Assembly (NCBI RefSeq): GCF_032854445.1
Contig: NC_088305.1
Location: forward strand, 5,767,606 to 5,831,605
Direction: 5' to 3'
Length of the DNA stretch: 64,000 nt
From: Liolophura sinensis
Lineage: Eukaryota > Mollusca > Polyplacophora > Chitonida > Chitonidae
The position numbers and the translations under genes were made by a program. Under the pieces are notes generated by a model, which made no database searches, was not told where the DNA came from, and saw only the letters and a program-made list of their open reading frames with translations. Each line of letters starts with the position of its first letter. The first letter of the stretch is position 1. Shown here one piece after another: positions 34,701 through 44,915 of this stretch.

Positions 34701-36121
34701 GTTTATAAGTTCTTTGGAGTCTTGTGGTCTTGCAATTATTCACTCGGGATGACATCTGGTATATATCCGTTTCAGCGCCTAGATACTTATAACCCCTGGG
34801 GAATAAATAACTCAATGCACGGTGGTCGGAGGAAATCCACATGGTTTTGGTGATGACATGATCTAATCTAAAACCACGCGATATGATTGGTCTGTGTAAA
34901 GTAGTTACACTGAGGAGCGCCTTATAGACTACTTAGACTCGTAACTTTGCTGAGGTGGCAACTGGAATGATACGAATAAAGCATATTTTCGTTTTCGTCG
35001 CGTTATGCTCAGCACTGAAACGTAGCCCACAGCATAGAAAACAAACGTTTTGATGTGATCAGATGGTATTTAAGCTGAAAGAACTATTTAGTAGGTATTT
35101 ACTCCTTTCGTTCTTTCGTGTAGAACGTCACTCTTTTCGGTGCATCTGCACTCACAAAACACTACGTATGCAAGCGCTGGAGATTTAGAACAGAAATAAC
35201 CAACCTAGTCGCCTCATAACATATCAGGCATATCAAATGTGACGCGGGGATGGGAAAACCCTAAATTTACTAACAATGTACAAAAGCCCAAACTGTTCAC
35301 GTGAAGCTTTACTCTCGATATTTAACATTGAAATCAACCTGATAATGACTTTATCTCTGAGTCAATACAGGTATATCCATCTGAATGGCTCTCTGTAAAC
35401 CACAAGCATTGCGCATGTCTAGTATTAAGGAGTACCTGACCTGACAGCAACGTATGTGATATTTCAAGGTTAGCAAATTGCATCGAGAAATAAAGTGAAA
35501 TCATCTTTCTTTCAAGAAAGGGAGCGCGTCATGGACAAACAGTTTGAGGCGTTTGAAGTGCGGGTTCAAATCAAGCCCTGGGCCAGGGATTTCCCACTCT
35601 CAATAGTTGTGGGCCCTTGGTGACAATAATCGGTCGCGTATTGCCCAGCCGTTCGCGTAGTCTAACATTTGTTGAAGACCACACGTCCGCCATAAATATT
35701 CATTTGCATATACCTAAGAATCATATGTGGGGAAAGTTCGTCAGTAACTCGAAGAAGTCCGGTGGTTTCCCCAGGGCACTCCAGTCACCTCCATCAACGC
35801 TGGAATAGTTATTTGTTGGAATATAAACAAATGCGCGAGACGTTTGTTGAATGAAGTACTGCGTTGTCCTCAAAGAGCAGAGTCGCGAGTTCAAAACCAA
35901 CTCTTACCTCGAAAAGTTTGTTGTTGGAGTATACTTAGTTGCTTTAAGCATATGGGGAAAATACGACGGTTTTGTGTTCTTTATAACCTACCAATAAATT
36001 CATGGGGGCAACAGAGGGCACAGGAACCCTGCTCATAGCACAAGTCATGTACATGAAGAAGGTGCTTAAGATCAACTTAATTGTTTGAGTCATCAAGAGG
36101 TTGGTATCGTCAGCTACTTAC
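31716..36121. other. unassigned DNA, presumed intron 1 next to exon 1
   Basis: About 4.4 kb with no supported exon, RNA gene or classified repeat. A TTTATTTATTTATTTATTT tract lies at about 31920-31940. Short sequences with tRNA B-box likeness occur near 35560 (GCGGGTTCAAATCAAGCCC), too isolated to call. Confidence 0.4.
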
Positions 36122-36235
36122 CTGTGGCTGTACGATCTGTAGGATGAGATGAACTTGCAGGCGATGTTCCCTGTACAGAGCTCCTATTGGGGTCTCAAAC
36201 CTCGGGACTTGTCGGATTGAATTCTCTTACTAACA
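36122..36235 (-). other. secreted-peptide gene, non-coding exon 1 (5' UTR)
   Basis: Ends at a consensus donor, CAGCCACAG|GTAAGTAG, and begins about 30 bp downstream of a TATA box. The roughly 114-nt stretch has no ATG, as expected for a leader. Exon 2 begins at an acceptor 7 nt before its ATG and so needs such an exon upstream on the same strand. The transcription start is estimated (36225-36240). Linking it to exon 2 across 15.5 kb is inference. Confidence 0.5.
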
Positions 36236-36255
36236 GTGGATGTGTGGACCTGCTG

Positions 36256-36264
36256 CCTTATATA
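36256..36264 (-). promoter_or_regulatory. TATA box of the peptide gene promoter
   Basis: On the minus strand TATATAAGG, about 30 bp before the estimated start of exon 1. Upstream lie a C/G-rich stretch (ACTAGGGGAGGGGAG at about 36320-36340) and an inverted CCAAT box at 36362-36366. TATA promoters are common in tightly regulated tissue-specific genes. Confidence 0.6.
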
Positions 36265-36361
36265 CAGATGCAGGTCGGAGATGGGTCATTGGGAAATGCT
36301 ATAACACTGTGTCATCTCCCCTCCCCTAGTCAATAAGGCGGGGCAGCATCCAACGAGGACG

Positions 36362-36366
36362 CCAAT
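36362..36366 (+). promoter_or_regulatory. CCAAT box, inverted relative to the peptide gene
   Basis: GCCAATCAG on the plus strand (ATTGGC reading toward the gene), about 100 bp upstream of the TATA box, a usual NF-Y position. Weak by itself. Confidence 0.35.
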
Positions 36367-36961
36367 CAGAGATTTGTATGTTCAGAATACGCCGCTGCTG
36401 CTTGGAAACCACGTGCTCTCCTTTCATTCTGATGCTGCCAATGATACTGCTTTACGTTTTACATGGGTGGGAATAGAGAGAGGATTGACAGCTGAATGTG
36501 GTTACCGGCCACTGCTTGATTGCTATTATTTTGCCTTCGTAAATATGCATGTATGTTTCTTTTATGCAACAATGGAGTTTGAATTAGAATACTAGATTCG
36601 GTGGAACCTAGTTCACAGTGTGCGTTTCAGCAGGCTGGGTAAACAGGACAGACAGGAATGTCTGCTTTTTTGTATCAAATGTCTCAAGTTAAAAAGACAA
36701 AAGCGTGACGTGTTGTTTACCATGCTGACAAGTTTCAACGAGTGGGAGTCACCCGACATGCTGTGGGAAAGTGACAAACAAGAAGCAATAACGTCACTAC
36801 CCCCACCGTCGTAATTCTCGCCCACATCCCTTGGGACTCTCAGGGGGTAGATACAACATTAGACACTGTCGCCCGATCTAGACACACATTTTGTTCACAA
36901 TATATAACCTGGAGTATTTGGTTTAGTTTAAAAAGATTATTTCACTTATTAATGCGGATAT
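36367..36961. other. unassigned upstream DNA
   Basis: Overlapping short frames on both strands (36374-36825) are not supported as genes. Confidence 0.4.
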
Positions 36962-36975
36962 ATTAAATGAGAGCT

Positions 36976-37244
36976 GGGGACCTCCGTGGCTCAGTTGTTT
37001 AGCGCGCTAGCACAGCGTCATGACCCAGGAGCCTCTCACCAATGCGGCCGCTGTGAGTTCAAGTCCAGCTCATGCTGGCTTCCTCTCTGGCCGTAAGTGG
37101 GAAGGTCTGACAGCAACCTGCGGATGGTCGTGGGTTTCCCACGGGCTCTGCCCGTTTTCCTCCCACCATAATGCTGGCCGCCGTCGTATAAGTGAAATAT
37201 CCTTGAGTACGGCGTAAACACCAATCAAATAAATAAAAAAATAA
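36976..37244 (+). mobile_element. full-length V-SINE with target-site duplication
   Basis: The 14-bp ATTAAATGAGAGCT flanks it at 36962-36975 and 37245-37258. The head has A-box-like TGGCTCAGTTGTTTAGCGCG and B-box-like GAGTTCAAGTCC; the V-domain core is GCGGATGGTCGTGGGTTTCC through CCTCCCACCATAATGCTGG; the tail is AATAAATAAAAAAATAA. The intact duplication shows a fairly recent LINE-type insertion. Confidence 0.96.
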
Positions 37245-37399
37245 ATTAAATGAGAGCTTCAGGGATGACTTTCTCTCCAAGCCTACTTGAGAATGTCGGC
37301 CAACAACCTGCGCGTTAGGATGTATCCGCGTGTTACCTTGCAAGCTTTCTTGATTTTTCTCTAGCTTATGTTTGGTCAGCTGTAATATTTCCTAACAAA

Positions 37400-37830
37400 T
37401 AAGAGGCCTCAGTTTTCCCTCAGGAGGCTTTGTCAGTTGAGATTTTCCCTCAAGGCGGAGCTCGCCGAGCCTCAGTTTTACATCAGGGGGATTTGACACT
37501 TGGGGTTTTCCCCTCCAGGTCAACCTCGATGAGTTTCAGTTTTCCATCAGAAGGCTTTGTCAGTTGTCAGTTTTCCCTTTAAATTCAAGCTTAGTCATCA
37601 TTAGTTTTCCCTCAGGAGGATTTGTTAGCTGGGGTTTCCCCTCAAGGTCAAGCTTGATGATTTTCTTCTTTCACTTAGAAGGTTTTGTGAGTTCGGATTT
37701 TCCTCTCAAAATCAAGCTTGTTGGGCTTCAGTTTTCCTTAGGGTAGTTTTTGTCAGTTGGGATGTTCCCCTCAAGGTCAAGCTAGGTGATCATTAGTTTT
37801 CCCTCAGGGTTTTTTGTCATTTGCATGTCA
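37400..37830. repeat. degenerate tandem repeat of about 68 bp, six copies
   Basis: Repeated theme: CAGTTTTCCCTCAGGAGG, TTTGTCAGTTGGG, TTTTCCCCTCAAGGTCAAGC, TTGATGA. Strongly diverged between copies. Confidence 0.85.
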
Positions 37831-38240
37831 TGTTTCTGAGATTTCCCGTCAAATTTCTGCCAGATTTCCACCAATCATAACATGTTATCACTGTATATCA
37901 ATAAAATATTCTTCAGCACATTGAAGCATCGCCATTCAAAAAAAGGCATATTGAGATTGATTTTATTTCAATATTGCGTAATTCGATCATCGTTCCTCAG
38001 CCATTTAGAGTGAAGCAATTGTGCAGTACTGCGGCCCAGTGTACCTTGTCCCGCCATCCTCTGAATTTTAGTACATTTGTTCTTGGTTAGACCACGTTTG
38101 TGGATAACTAATGTTTTCTAAAAATCAAGAACCCTGACGTAAGCTGTGAGTTTTTGATTACGGGCTCAGTAATAAAGATGTTAAAGTGAAGTTGTTTAAA
38201 TAAATAGCTTGCTTGGTTCACATCTATTTGTTGGTTTGCT
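37831..38240. other. unassigned spacer
   Basis: Nothing recognisable between the 68-bp repeat and the next SINE. Confidence 0.4.
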
Positions 38241-38252
38241 TCAAATCGCCTA

Positions 38253-38524
38253 GAGGAGCCTCCGTGGCTCAGTTGGTTAGCGCGCTAGCGCAACGTAATA
38301 ACCCAGGAGTCTCTCACCAATGCGGTCGCTGTGAGTTCAAATCCAGCTCATGCTGGCTTCCTCTCCGCCCGTACGTGGGAAGGTCTGACAGCAACCTGCG
38401 GATGGTCGTGGGTTTCCCCCGGGCTGTGCCCGGTTTCCACCCACCATAATGCCGACCGCCGTCGTATAAGTGAAATACTCTTGAGTACGGCGTAAAACAC
38501 CAATCAAATAAATAAATAAATAAA
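38253..38524 (+). mobile_element. full-length V-SINE with target-site duplication
   Basis: TCAAATCGCCTA occurs at 38241-38252 and 38525-38536. The body is complete: CCTCCGTGGCTCAGTTGGTT, GTGAGTTCAAATCC, GCGGATGGTCGTGGGTTTCC, TACTCTTGAGTACGGCG, and tail AAATAAATAAATAAA. It is inserted at the left edge of a TTTGCTTCAAATC minisatellite. Confidence 0.96.
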
Positions 38525-38539
38525 TCAAATCGCCTAAGT

Positions 38540-38950
38540 AGTTTGCTTCAAATCACGTTTGTTTGTTTCAACTCATATGGCTTGTTTCGGTCAAATCAAG
38601 ATATTGGTTTGCTTCAAATAACCAAACAGGTTTGGTTGAACGAAACTTGAAGCTCGTTTAGATAAAATTACTTTACTGGTTAGCTTCAAATCACGTTACA
38701 GATTTGTTACAGCTTATGCATTTGCTTCGTCCAAATCAAGTTATTGGTTTCCTCTGTATCACGTTACTGATTAACAGCATGCAGTTCGTTTGGTTCAAAT
38801 CAAGCCATTCGGTTGCTTGAAAGAATGTTACCGGTTACTTCAAATCATGTTAACGGTTTGTTTAAAATCAAGCAGCTGGTTAGGCTCAACTGGTTTCAAT
38901 TATGTTACTTGTTTGTTTCAACTTCAGTTATATGTTTATCTGTAATACGA
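38540..38950. repeat. degenerate minisatellite, about 33-bp theme
   Basis: Variants of GGTTTGCTTCAAATCACGTT and CAAATCAAG recur about a dozen times with irregular spacing. The first part of the repeat (38225-38250) lies on the other side of the SINE. Confidence 0.75.
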
Positions 38951-39574
38951 ACACGCGTGTACTGGAATTCAAAGTCAATTTTGATTGGATCATTGTTTAG
39001 TGTAGAAGTTTGGGAGAGACGAGATGAACGTGTATTAATAGAAATGTAAGGACACGAACGATTTCTGGACACGACAAGCTCTAATATAATTACATCTACC
39101 CATGCAGCCCGTATACGGGCAAATTGATTAAACTTAAAGAAAAGTATGTATGAAATGAAAGATCTCTAAAAACTGTCCAGGAATATAGCTGGATTTTATT
39201 TTTTTACAATTTGTCTTACCTAGTAAAATGCATTTGAATATTTTATCCTATGGTAGCCTTTTCCGACCAAAATGTACCAGTGACGTCACATAATGTTTTC
39301 GTAACTTAACACACATTAGCCTGCTACATTTAATCATTTAAAATGCATTTACATATAGATCTATGAATACACTCGCCGATTCGACCTTGAAACGAATTAT
39401 TTCAGGCAAAAAGTAGAAAATGTAATGTAACTGATACCTTTTGGGTCACAACAGACCACCGTAGAATCGGGTCTTTCAACACAATTTCACTCGGTGGGAA
39501 AATTCCAAAAAAAAACAAAAAAAACAACGTGCACAGCACTGCTCTTTACTTACCTAGGCCTATAGAATATAATT
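38951..39574. other. unassigned spacer
   Basis: AT-rich, no supported feature. Confidence 0.4.
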
Positions 39575-39830
39575 AAAAACATACAGCATAGAGAGTAAAA
39601 CCAACACAAAGACGACAGTGTGAGAGCTGGTAAATGGCCACCTGTAACCGGTGAAATACGTTCTCTTGTCAGTTTACTTCAGTCAGGGTTTGAAACTTAC
39701 TGTTCATGTAACAAGTAGCAAATTACATAACTTAAGCAGAAATAGGTTTTGTTTATCGACAAAGCTGAAATAGCATGTGATCGGTGACGTCTAATAAATT
39801 GCAATTAATTGTCACCATATTTTTTTATAC
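39575..39830 (-). mobile_element. R260 copy, reverse orientation, near complete
   Basis: ACAGCATAGAGAGTAAAACC, GGCCACCTGTAACCGGTGAA, AGTTTACTTCAGTCAGGGTT, ACTGTTCATGTAAC, ACTTAAGCAGAAATAGG and GGTGACGTCTAATAAATTGC, the whole family in reverse. Its far end overlaps the start of the 39748/41008 duplication. Confidence 0.8.
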
Positions 39831-39852
39831 AAAAATGGAATGTATACTAGTA

Positions 39853-40110
39853 TTTATTTATTTATTGATTGATTGGTATTTTACGCCGTACTCAAGAATA
39901 TTTCACTTATACGACGGCGGCCAGCCTTTTGGTGGTAGGAAACCGGGCAGAGAAACCCATGACCATCCGCAGGTTGCTGTCAGACCTTCCCACGTACGTC
40001 CGGAGAGGAAGCCAGCATGAGCTAGACTTGAATTCACAGTGAATGCAATGGTGACAGGCTCCTGATCCTTGTGCAGAGCTGGCATGCCAACCCCCGGCCT
40101 TGGAGGTCCC
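39853..40110 (-). mobile_element. V-SINE, near full length
   Basis: TATTTATTTATTGATTGATT tail, ACGCCGTACTCAAGAATATT, AGGAAACCGGGCAGAG, AGGTTGCTGTCAGACCTTCC, AAGCCAGCATGAGCTAGACT and head CTTGGAGGTCCCAG. The V-core lacks about ten bases (GGGCAGAGAAACCCATG). Confidence 0.92.
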
Positions 40111-40137
40111 AGTGGGACGTACAAGTTGCTGCTGCTG

Positions 40138-40272
40138 TTGATGTCATGCATCTTAACGAACAGTTAGAATAAGAGCCTAACTCAGGCAGATTGACAAGAG
40201 GCCGAGTTTCATCATTTGCCAACACAGTCGTCGCTGTTCCGGTTTTACTCTTCATTCTGCAGTCTTTTATAT
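40138..40272 (+). mobile_element. R260 3' half
   Basis: ACGAACAGTTAGAATAAGAG, CTCAGGCAGATTGACAAGAG, AGTCGTCGCTGTTCCGGTTT and TACTCTTCATTCTGCAGTCT. It directly follows the V-SINE head. Confidence 0.7.
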
Positions 40273-41007
40273 TGTGTTATTGGACGGGTTTGCTGGCTTT
40301 AATCAACATTTTGTTTTGTCTGTCGATGTAACAAGAGTACAAATACAACGACTCACATCATACAGAGTTATATCAACGAAATGCCATTTCTAATCAGCTC
40401 TAGTGTGTTGCGAATGTTTTTTACGAACACTGACTTTTTGCGACATGCGCACTGGAGTATCCGATCCACCGTATTAACAACACCGATTAAATCAGCAATC
40501 AGCAGCCACTCATTTATAAGGCTACTGGTCACCTCGGAACTAATTCATACCACAGTTAAGCGTTAATAAAGGCGTTCATTGTCACTTACTTCCAGGTTTA
40601 CGCAGTTAAAAGGTATTTGACATAACGTCCCTACAGCGTTTCATTATTTCCGACTTAGAGTCATTCACGCCAATGTGTTACGTTGTGTAACATTTCCCCT
40701 CTCTGTGGTGTTTAACACAGACAAAGATATTTAGTGCCTGGAACACCCTTTTTTAATGACTAAAACAGTGGTGACACGAATATAAACTGGCTTCAGTGAA
40801 TGTATATAGCTTTAAGTTGCACGTTGTTGTATAACAGGAAAAAAAGAGTAAAACGGAACTGAAAAGTGTTCTTATACGAAGATGTCATCAGTTGTCACAG
40901 TTATACTGAGTTTCGCTTCTTGATATGCACGGTTCCTTGCGCTGGGCTCGATTCATCACCATTTATACCATACACAACCCTCCTTCTTAATTCGTATCGA
41001 AAGTCAT

Positions 41008-41512
41008 TTGTTTATCGACATAGCTGAAATGACATGTGGCTCGTGACGTCTAATACACTGTAATTAATATCACCATATTTTTATACAAAAATGGGACGTA
41101 TATTTATTTATTTATTTATTTATTTGGTGTTGTACACCGGATTCAAGAATATTTTCAAGAATATATTGTTTTTTTACAACAACACATATCATACAGAGTT
41201 ATATCAACAAAACGTCCTATCTAAATCAGCTTCGGTGTGTTGCGAATGTTTTTTACGTACACGGACTTTTGGAGACATACGCTCTGAAGTATTCGGTCCA
41301 CAGTATTAACAACACCCGATTAAATCAGCAGCCACTCATTTACAAGACTACTGGTCACCTCGGAACTTATTCACACCACGGTTAAGCGTTAATAAAGGCG
41401 TTAATTGTCACTTACTTCCAGGTTTACGTAGTTAAGAGGCATTTGACATAATGTCCCTACAGCATTTCATTACTTCCGGCTGACATTCATTCACGTCAAT
41501 GTGTTACGTTGA
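41008..41512. repeat. segmental duplication, copy 2 (shortened)
   Basis: Matches copy 1 but lacks about 430 bp: only the tail of the SINE survives (41095-41150, TTTATTTATTTATTTGGTGT and CAAGAATATTTTCAAGAATA). Copies differ by roughly one base in ten by eye. Confidence 0.88.
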
Positions 41513-42032
41513 GTTTCCGTACAAATGTACCTAATCAGTCTTAAACCTTTCCCTTGCGGTATAAGTTCGCGGGATCTCACGCGTGATTATGCGATAAAGA
41601 CCCACTAATCTGTCTTGTCTCAGATGGAATCTCTGAACAAATGATCAAAGCCGCTGACAACCGGACACAAAGCGACACGTGCAATTTGTCACTATATATG
41701 TAGTTAGCTCCACGAAATTAAAATATTAATTCATTACACGCTAGTATTTATTAATTGAGTTGTTCTGTTGACAATGATGTTAACTGCTGACCAGGAATTG
41801 CCACGCTATTACAGGCCCGGGACGCTCTCTGATTCCAGTTGACGATTGTTTCACGAAAATATGAACAAATGAGTATGGCGTAATCAACGTGGCCTCAGCA
41901 ACTTTTCATCCGCAGCGTTGTGAGGACTGGTTTGAACTAGGAAACAGCATAGTTTTTGATCTGAAACTGTCAAACGAGTGACATATATCAAAGGAGAGGA
42001 AAACATAAAAATGATACAAAATCAAATAAAAG
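41513..42032. other. unassigned spacer
   Basis: Nothing recognisable. Confidence 0.4.
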
Positions 42033-42505
42033 AGCGTTAAAACTTATTTGCAATTATGGTCTCTTTTAGAAGAAAATGATATTTAAAACTATTTTTATGT
42101 GGTGGTTGTTTGGGGGTCACCTCTTGGTATTTATCATCTTTTCATAATAGCCTTCTGAACTAGGATGGGATGTATGTCTAATAACTTTATTTGAATGTAC
42201 AAATTGTTGTTTATATCCAAACACGTGTATTTAACTTAAATTATGATAATAGTTAGGAATATATTAAAAATATAAATATGATCAAAAAGTTGAACATGTT
42301 TGTTAGCTGAAAAGACCAAATTTTAATGCAAATATATATATTTTTAACGTGTGTTACATCCTAGTTTATAGCATTATTACGGAAAGACAATATATACCGA
42401 GAGGTGGTCCCAAATATCTATCATACAAAAATTATTTTCAAGTCTTCTTCTCTTTAAAAAATATTGAAGATTACATTTACAACTAACTTTTCGCACTCTT
42501 TCATC
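42033..42505. mobile_element. foldback element with long inverted ends, copy 1
   Basis: The left arm (TTTTAGAAGAAAATGATATT ... GGTCACCTCTTGGTAT) pairs with the right arm (ATACCGAGAGGTGGTCCCAA ... TTCTTCTCTTTAAAA); similarity reaches the outer GAGCGTTAAAAC and GTTTTTCGCACTC-like ends, about 110-130 bp per arm around an AT-rich centre. No open frame. A second copy lies at 52515. It looks like a non-autonomous DNA transposon or foldback element; target duplications were not clear. Confidence 0.75.
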
Positions 42506-42644
42506 TGGACTTCACGTGATTTTTATGTTATCTTCCGCTTTAAAACACAAAAGACCTATAAGGTGGAAAGGTGAAGGCTATATGGAAAGAACAATCTTTA
42601 AAATGACAGAAGTAAAGCCAATGCAGTGCAGGAAATAGTCAAAC

Positions 42645-43060
42645 GACAAAGCTGTTCTGCTCATGCAATCAAGTGACAAATCTATTCAGCTTAGTCAAAC
42701 GACATACCTCTCAGATCAGTCAAACGACAAACCATTCAGCTCAGTCAAACGACAAATCTATTCAGCTCAGTCAAACGACACACCTTTCAGCTCAGTCAAA
42801 CGACAAACCATTCAGATCAGTCAAAGACAAATCATTCAGCTCAGTCAAACGACTAAACCATTCAGCTCAGTCAAACGACAGACCTTTCAGCTCAGTCAAA
42901 CGACAAACCATTCAGCTTAGTCAAACGACAAACCTTTCAGCTCAGTCAAACGACAAACCAATCAGCTCAGTCAAACGCCAAACCTTTCAGCTCAGTCAAA
43001 CGACAAACATTTCTGCTCAGTCAAACTACAAATCTATTCAGCTCAGACAAACAGTAAACC
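42645..43060. repeat. 25-bp tandem repeat, about 16 copies
   Basis: CATTCAGCTCAGTCAAACGA plus CAAAC, with small length variants that shift the frame. Frames of 85 and 144 aa on the plus strand are artefacts. Confidence 0.95.
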
Positions 43061-43264
43061 TGTTCAGTTTAGTCAACCTGATTTCTTCCCACACAGATTC
43101 GTTGTAGTCATCTATTAAATCTCATAGTGTTTTTAGAGATTCATATACCACACACGCCAATTTTGTATTTATATTGGCCGCTTGTATTGCATCACCTTTC
43201 GGTACTACATCACCCTGTGTCAATAGTGTCAGTTTGAAGGGTGTTTTAGCCTTCTGAGTAAGTC

Positions 43265-43500
43265 TAGACCAGTGATGTCTAATAAATTGCACTGCATTAT
43301 TTTTTACCTAATTCTGCTTAAGTCATAGTACTAACGGGCATGCAATTTTCTACTATTTAATTTTTTTCCATGAACATTTAGGATAAACCCTGAGTGAGGT
43401 AAACTGACAGAAGGCCGTATTTCACCGGTTACGTGTGACCATTTGTCAGCTATCACACTGTTGTCGTAGCTCTGGTTTTTCTCTCTACACTGTACGTCTT
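43265..43500 (+). mobile_element. R260 copy
   Basis: GACCAGTGATGTCTAATAAA, TTTTTACCTAATTCTGCTTA, CATGAACATTTAGGATAAAC, GAGTGAGGTAAACTGACAGA, TATTTCACCGGTTACGTGTG, and CTCTACACTGTACGTCTT at the end, next to the 43-bp array. Confidence 0.82.
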
Positions 43501-43740
43501 GACCCATGCAATGCCTGGAGTACGATACCCATGCCTACCGTTTGAACCCATGCAATGTCTGAAATATGTACCCGAGTCAACGGTTTGGATCCATGCAATG
43601 TCTGAAATATGTACCCGAGTCAACGGTTTGGATCCATGCAATGTCTGAAATATGTACCCGAGTCAACGGTTTGGATCCATGCAATGTCTGAAATATGTAC
43701 CCGAGTCAACGGTTTGGATCCATGCAATGTCTGGCAGTAA
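43501..43740. repeat. 43-bp tandem repeat, about 5.5 copies
   Basis: GGATCCATGCAATGTCTGAA, ATATGTACCCGAGTCAACGG, TTT; starts at 43587, 43630 and 43673 are 43 bp apart. Outer units are diverged. It begins exactly at the 3' end of an R260 copy. Confidence 0.95.
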
Positions 43741-43917
43741 GAATCTCAGTCTACAATTTGAACCGAAATCTACATTTTCAACCCACACAAGTATATCCGT
43801 TCGAGCCCGTGTATATCCTTTGAACCTTATAAATAACTCACCATTGGTCGAATATATGACTTCATTAAGCGATGGTATTAAAAAGGTCCGATTCATGTTT
43901 AAAACTGAAACACAAGT

Positions 43918-44000
43918 ACGCTGTATGCACAAGTATGCAGTATGCACAAGTACGCTGTGTGCACAAGTATGGTGTATGCACAAGTATGCTGAATGCACAT
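43918..44000. repeat. short tandem repeat, about 18 bp, four to five copies
   Basis: Variants of TGCACAAGTATGCTGTA. Confidence 0.85.
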
Positions 44001-44079
44001 TTTAATATTACCGCTTAGCACAATTAGTGATGGTGATGATGTGATAACACAGTGATCTTTAAATGCTGATTTGATGATT

Positions 44080-44560
44080 TCACATTAACGTTTTTATCTA
44101 GTTCATTAGTGTTTTGTAAGCTGACGTAAAATTTCGTTGTCAGCTGGTTTAATATTTTTGTGTTAGTTAGTCTAACATTGTTTCTTTTGCTTATTTAATA
44201 TTGTTCTGTAAGCAGATGTAAAATTGCTTTTCAATCGGTTTAACCCGGCTGAATTCATTCGCCTGACACATTCTCTGCGTCTGTCCGTCATTTACATTTG
44301 CACGAATCCATCCTAATATGGTACTTTATATACTTTCTTAGTTCTTTGTTGCTTTGTACTGAAAGTTGTTCTGGAAATGACCCTGCAGACCATGATATAA
44401 TCGCATTGTCAGCTGGTTCAACACTGTTTTTGTTAGCTAATCTAACGTGGCTTTGTAGGTTGGTGAGAGTTGTATTGTTGTGTAATTGTTTTCTGTCAGT
44501 ACCGACCTTGATTACTGTTGACAGTACACCTTTTCCCTCACATTGCTAGTTTTCATTTGC
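44080..44560. repeat. very degenerate repeat (TTGTCAGCTGGTTTAA theme)
   Basis: GTAAGCTGACGTAAAATT, GTTGTCAGCTGGTTTAATAT, TTAGTTAGTCTAACATTG recur two to three times with heavy divergence. Borders are uncertain. Confidence 0.5.
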
Positions 44561-44587
44561 AGAAGAATTCGTAAACTCAGTCGGCTT

Positions 44588-44915
44588 GCTCCGTGATCTA
44601 ATGGTTAGAGCGTACGTCTCGATGTCGGGAGACCCGGGATCAAACCCCGCCCGTGGACATTAAAAGTGGTACTTAATAATGCCTCGCATGGCGCTCAGCA
44701 CTGAGGGGTTAGAGCAAGGAAACTGACCGGTGTCAGTTAGGGTGTTGTGTCTGATGTCTTCGGTATGATACTTCAGTGGCAGCAGCACTTTTGCGGCATA
44801 GACTCTGTTACAAGGAGACACAATGTCTGTACACACAGCTAACGTCCTCCTCTTCGTCATGTGACTGAAAAATTATGAAGCGCGATGTTAAACCTCAGGC
44901 ATACGTACATGCATA
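44588..44915 (+). mobile_element. tRNA-derived SINE family B, near full length
   Basis: Head CTCCGTGATCTAATGGTTAG (A box) with GACCCGGGATCAAACCCC (B box); body GCCTCGCATGGCGCTCAGCA, GTGTCTGATGTCTTCGGTAT, GCAGCACTTTTGCGGC; 3' part CATGTGACTGAAAAATTATG and GCGATGTTAAACCTCAGGCA. It is the clearest copy of the family. There is no cloverleaf, so it is not a tRNA gene. Confidence 0.88.

Larger units (their letters stand above)
39748..40692. repeat. segmental duplication, copy 1
   Basis: Starts TTTGTTTATCGACAAAGCTG and ends CCAATGTGTTACGTTG. It matches 41008-41512 on both flanks (for example CATACAGAGTTATATCAACG and CACTTACTTCCAGGTTTACG). This copy holds a V-SINE and an R260 fragment largely missing in copy 2. 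Confidence 0.9.

Noticed and set aside
42663-43107. Plus-strand frames of 85 and 144 aa
   Set aside because: Translated 25-bp repeat with frame changes; no protein features.
44588-44660. tRNA gene
   Set aside because: A and B boxes are present but stems do not pair as a cloverleaf, and the sequence continues into a known-type SINE body. The same applies at 54950 and 49232.
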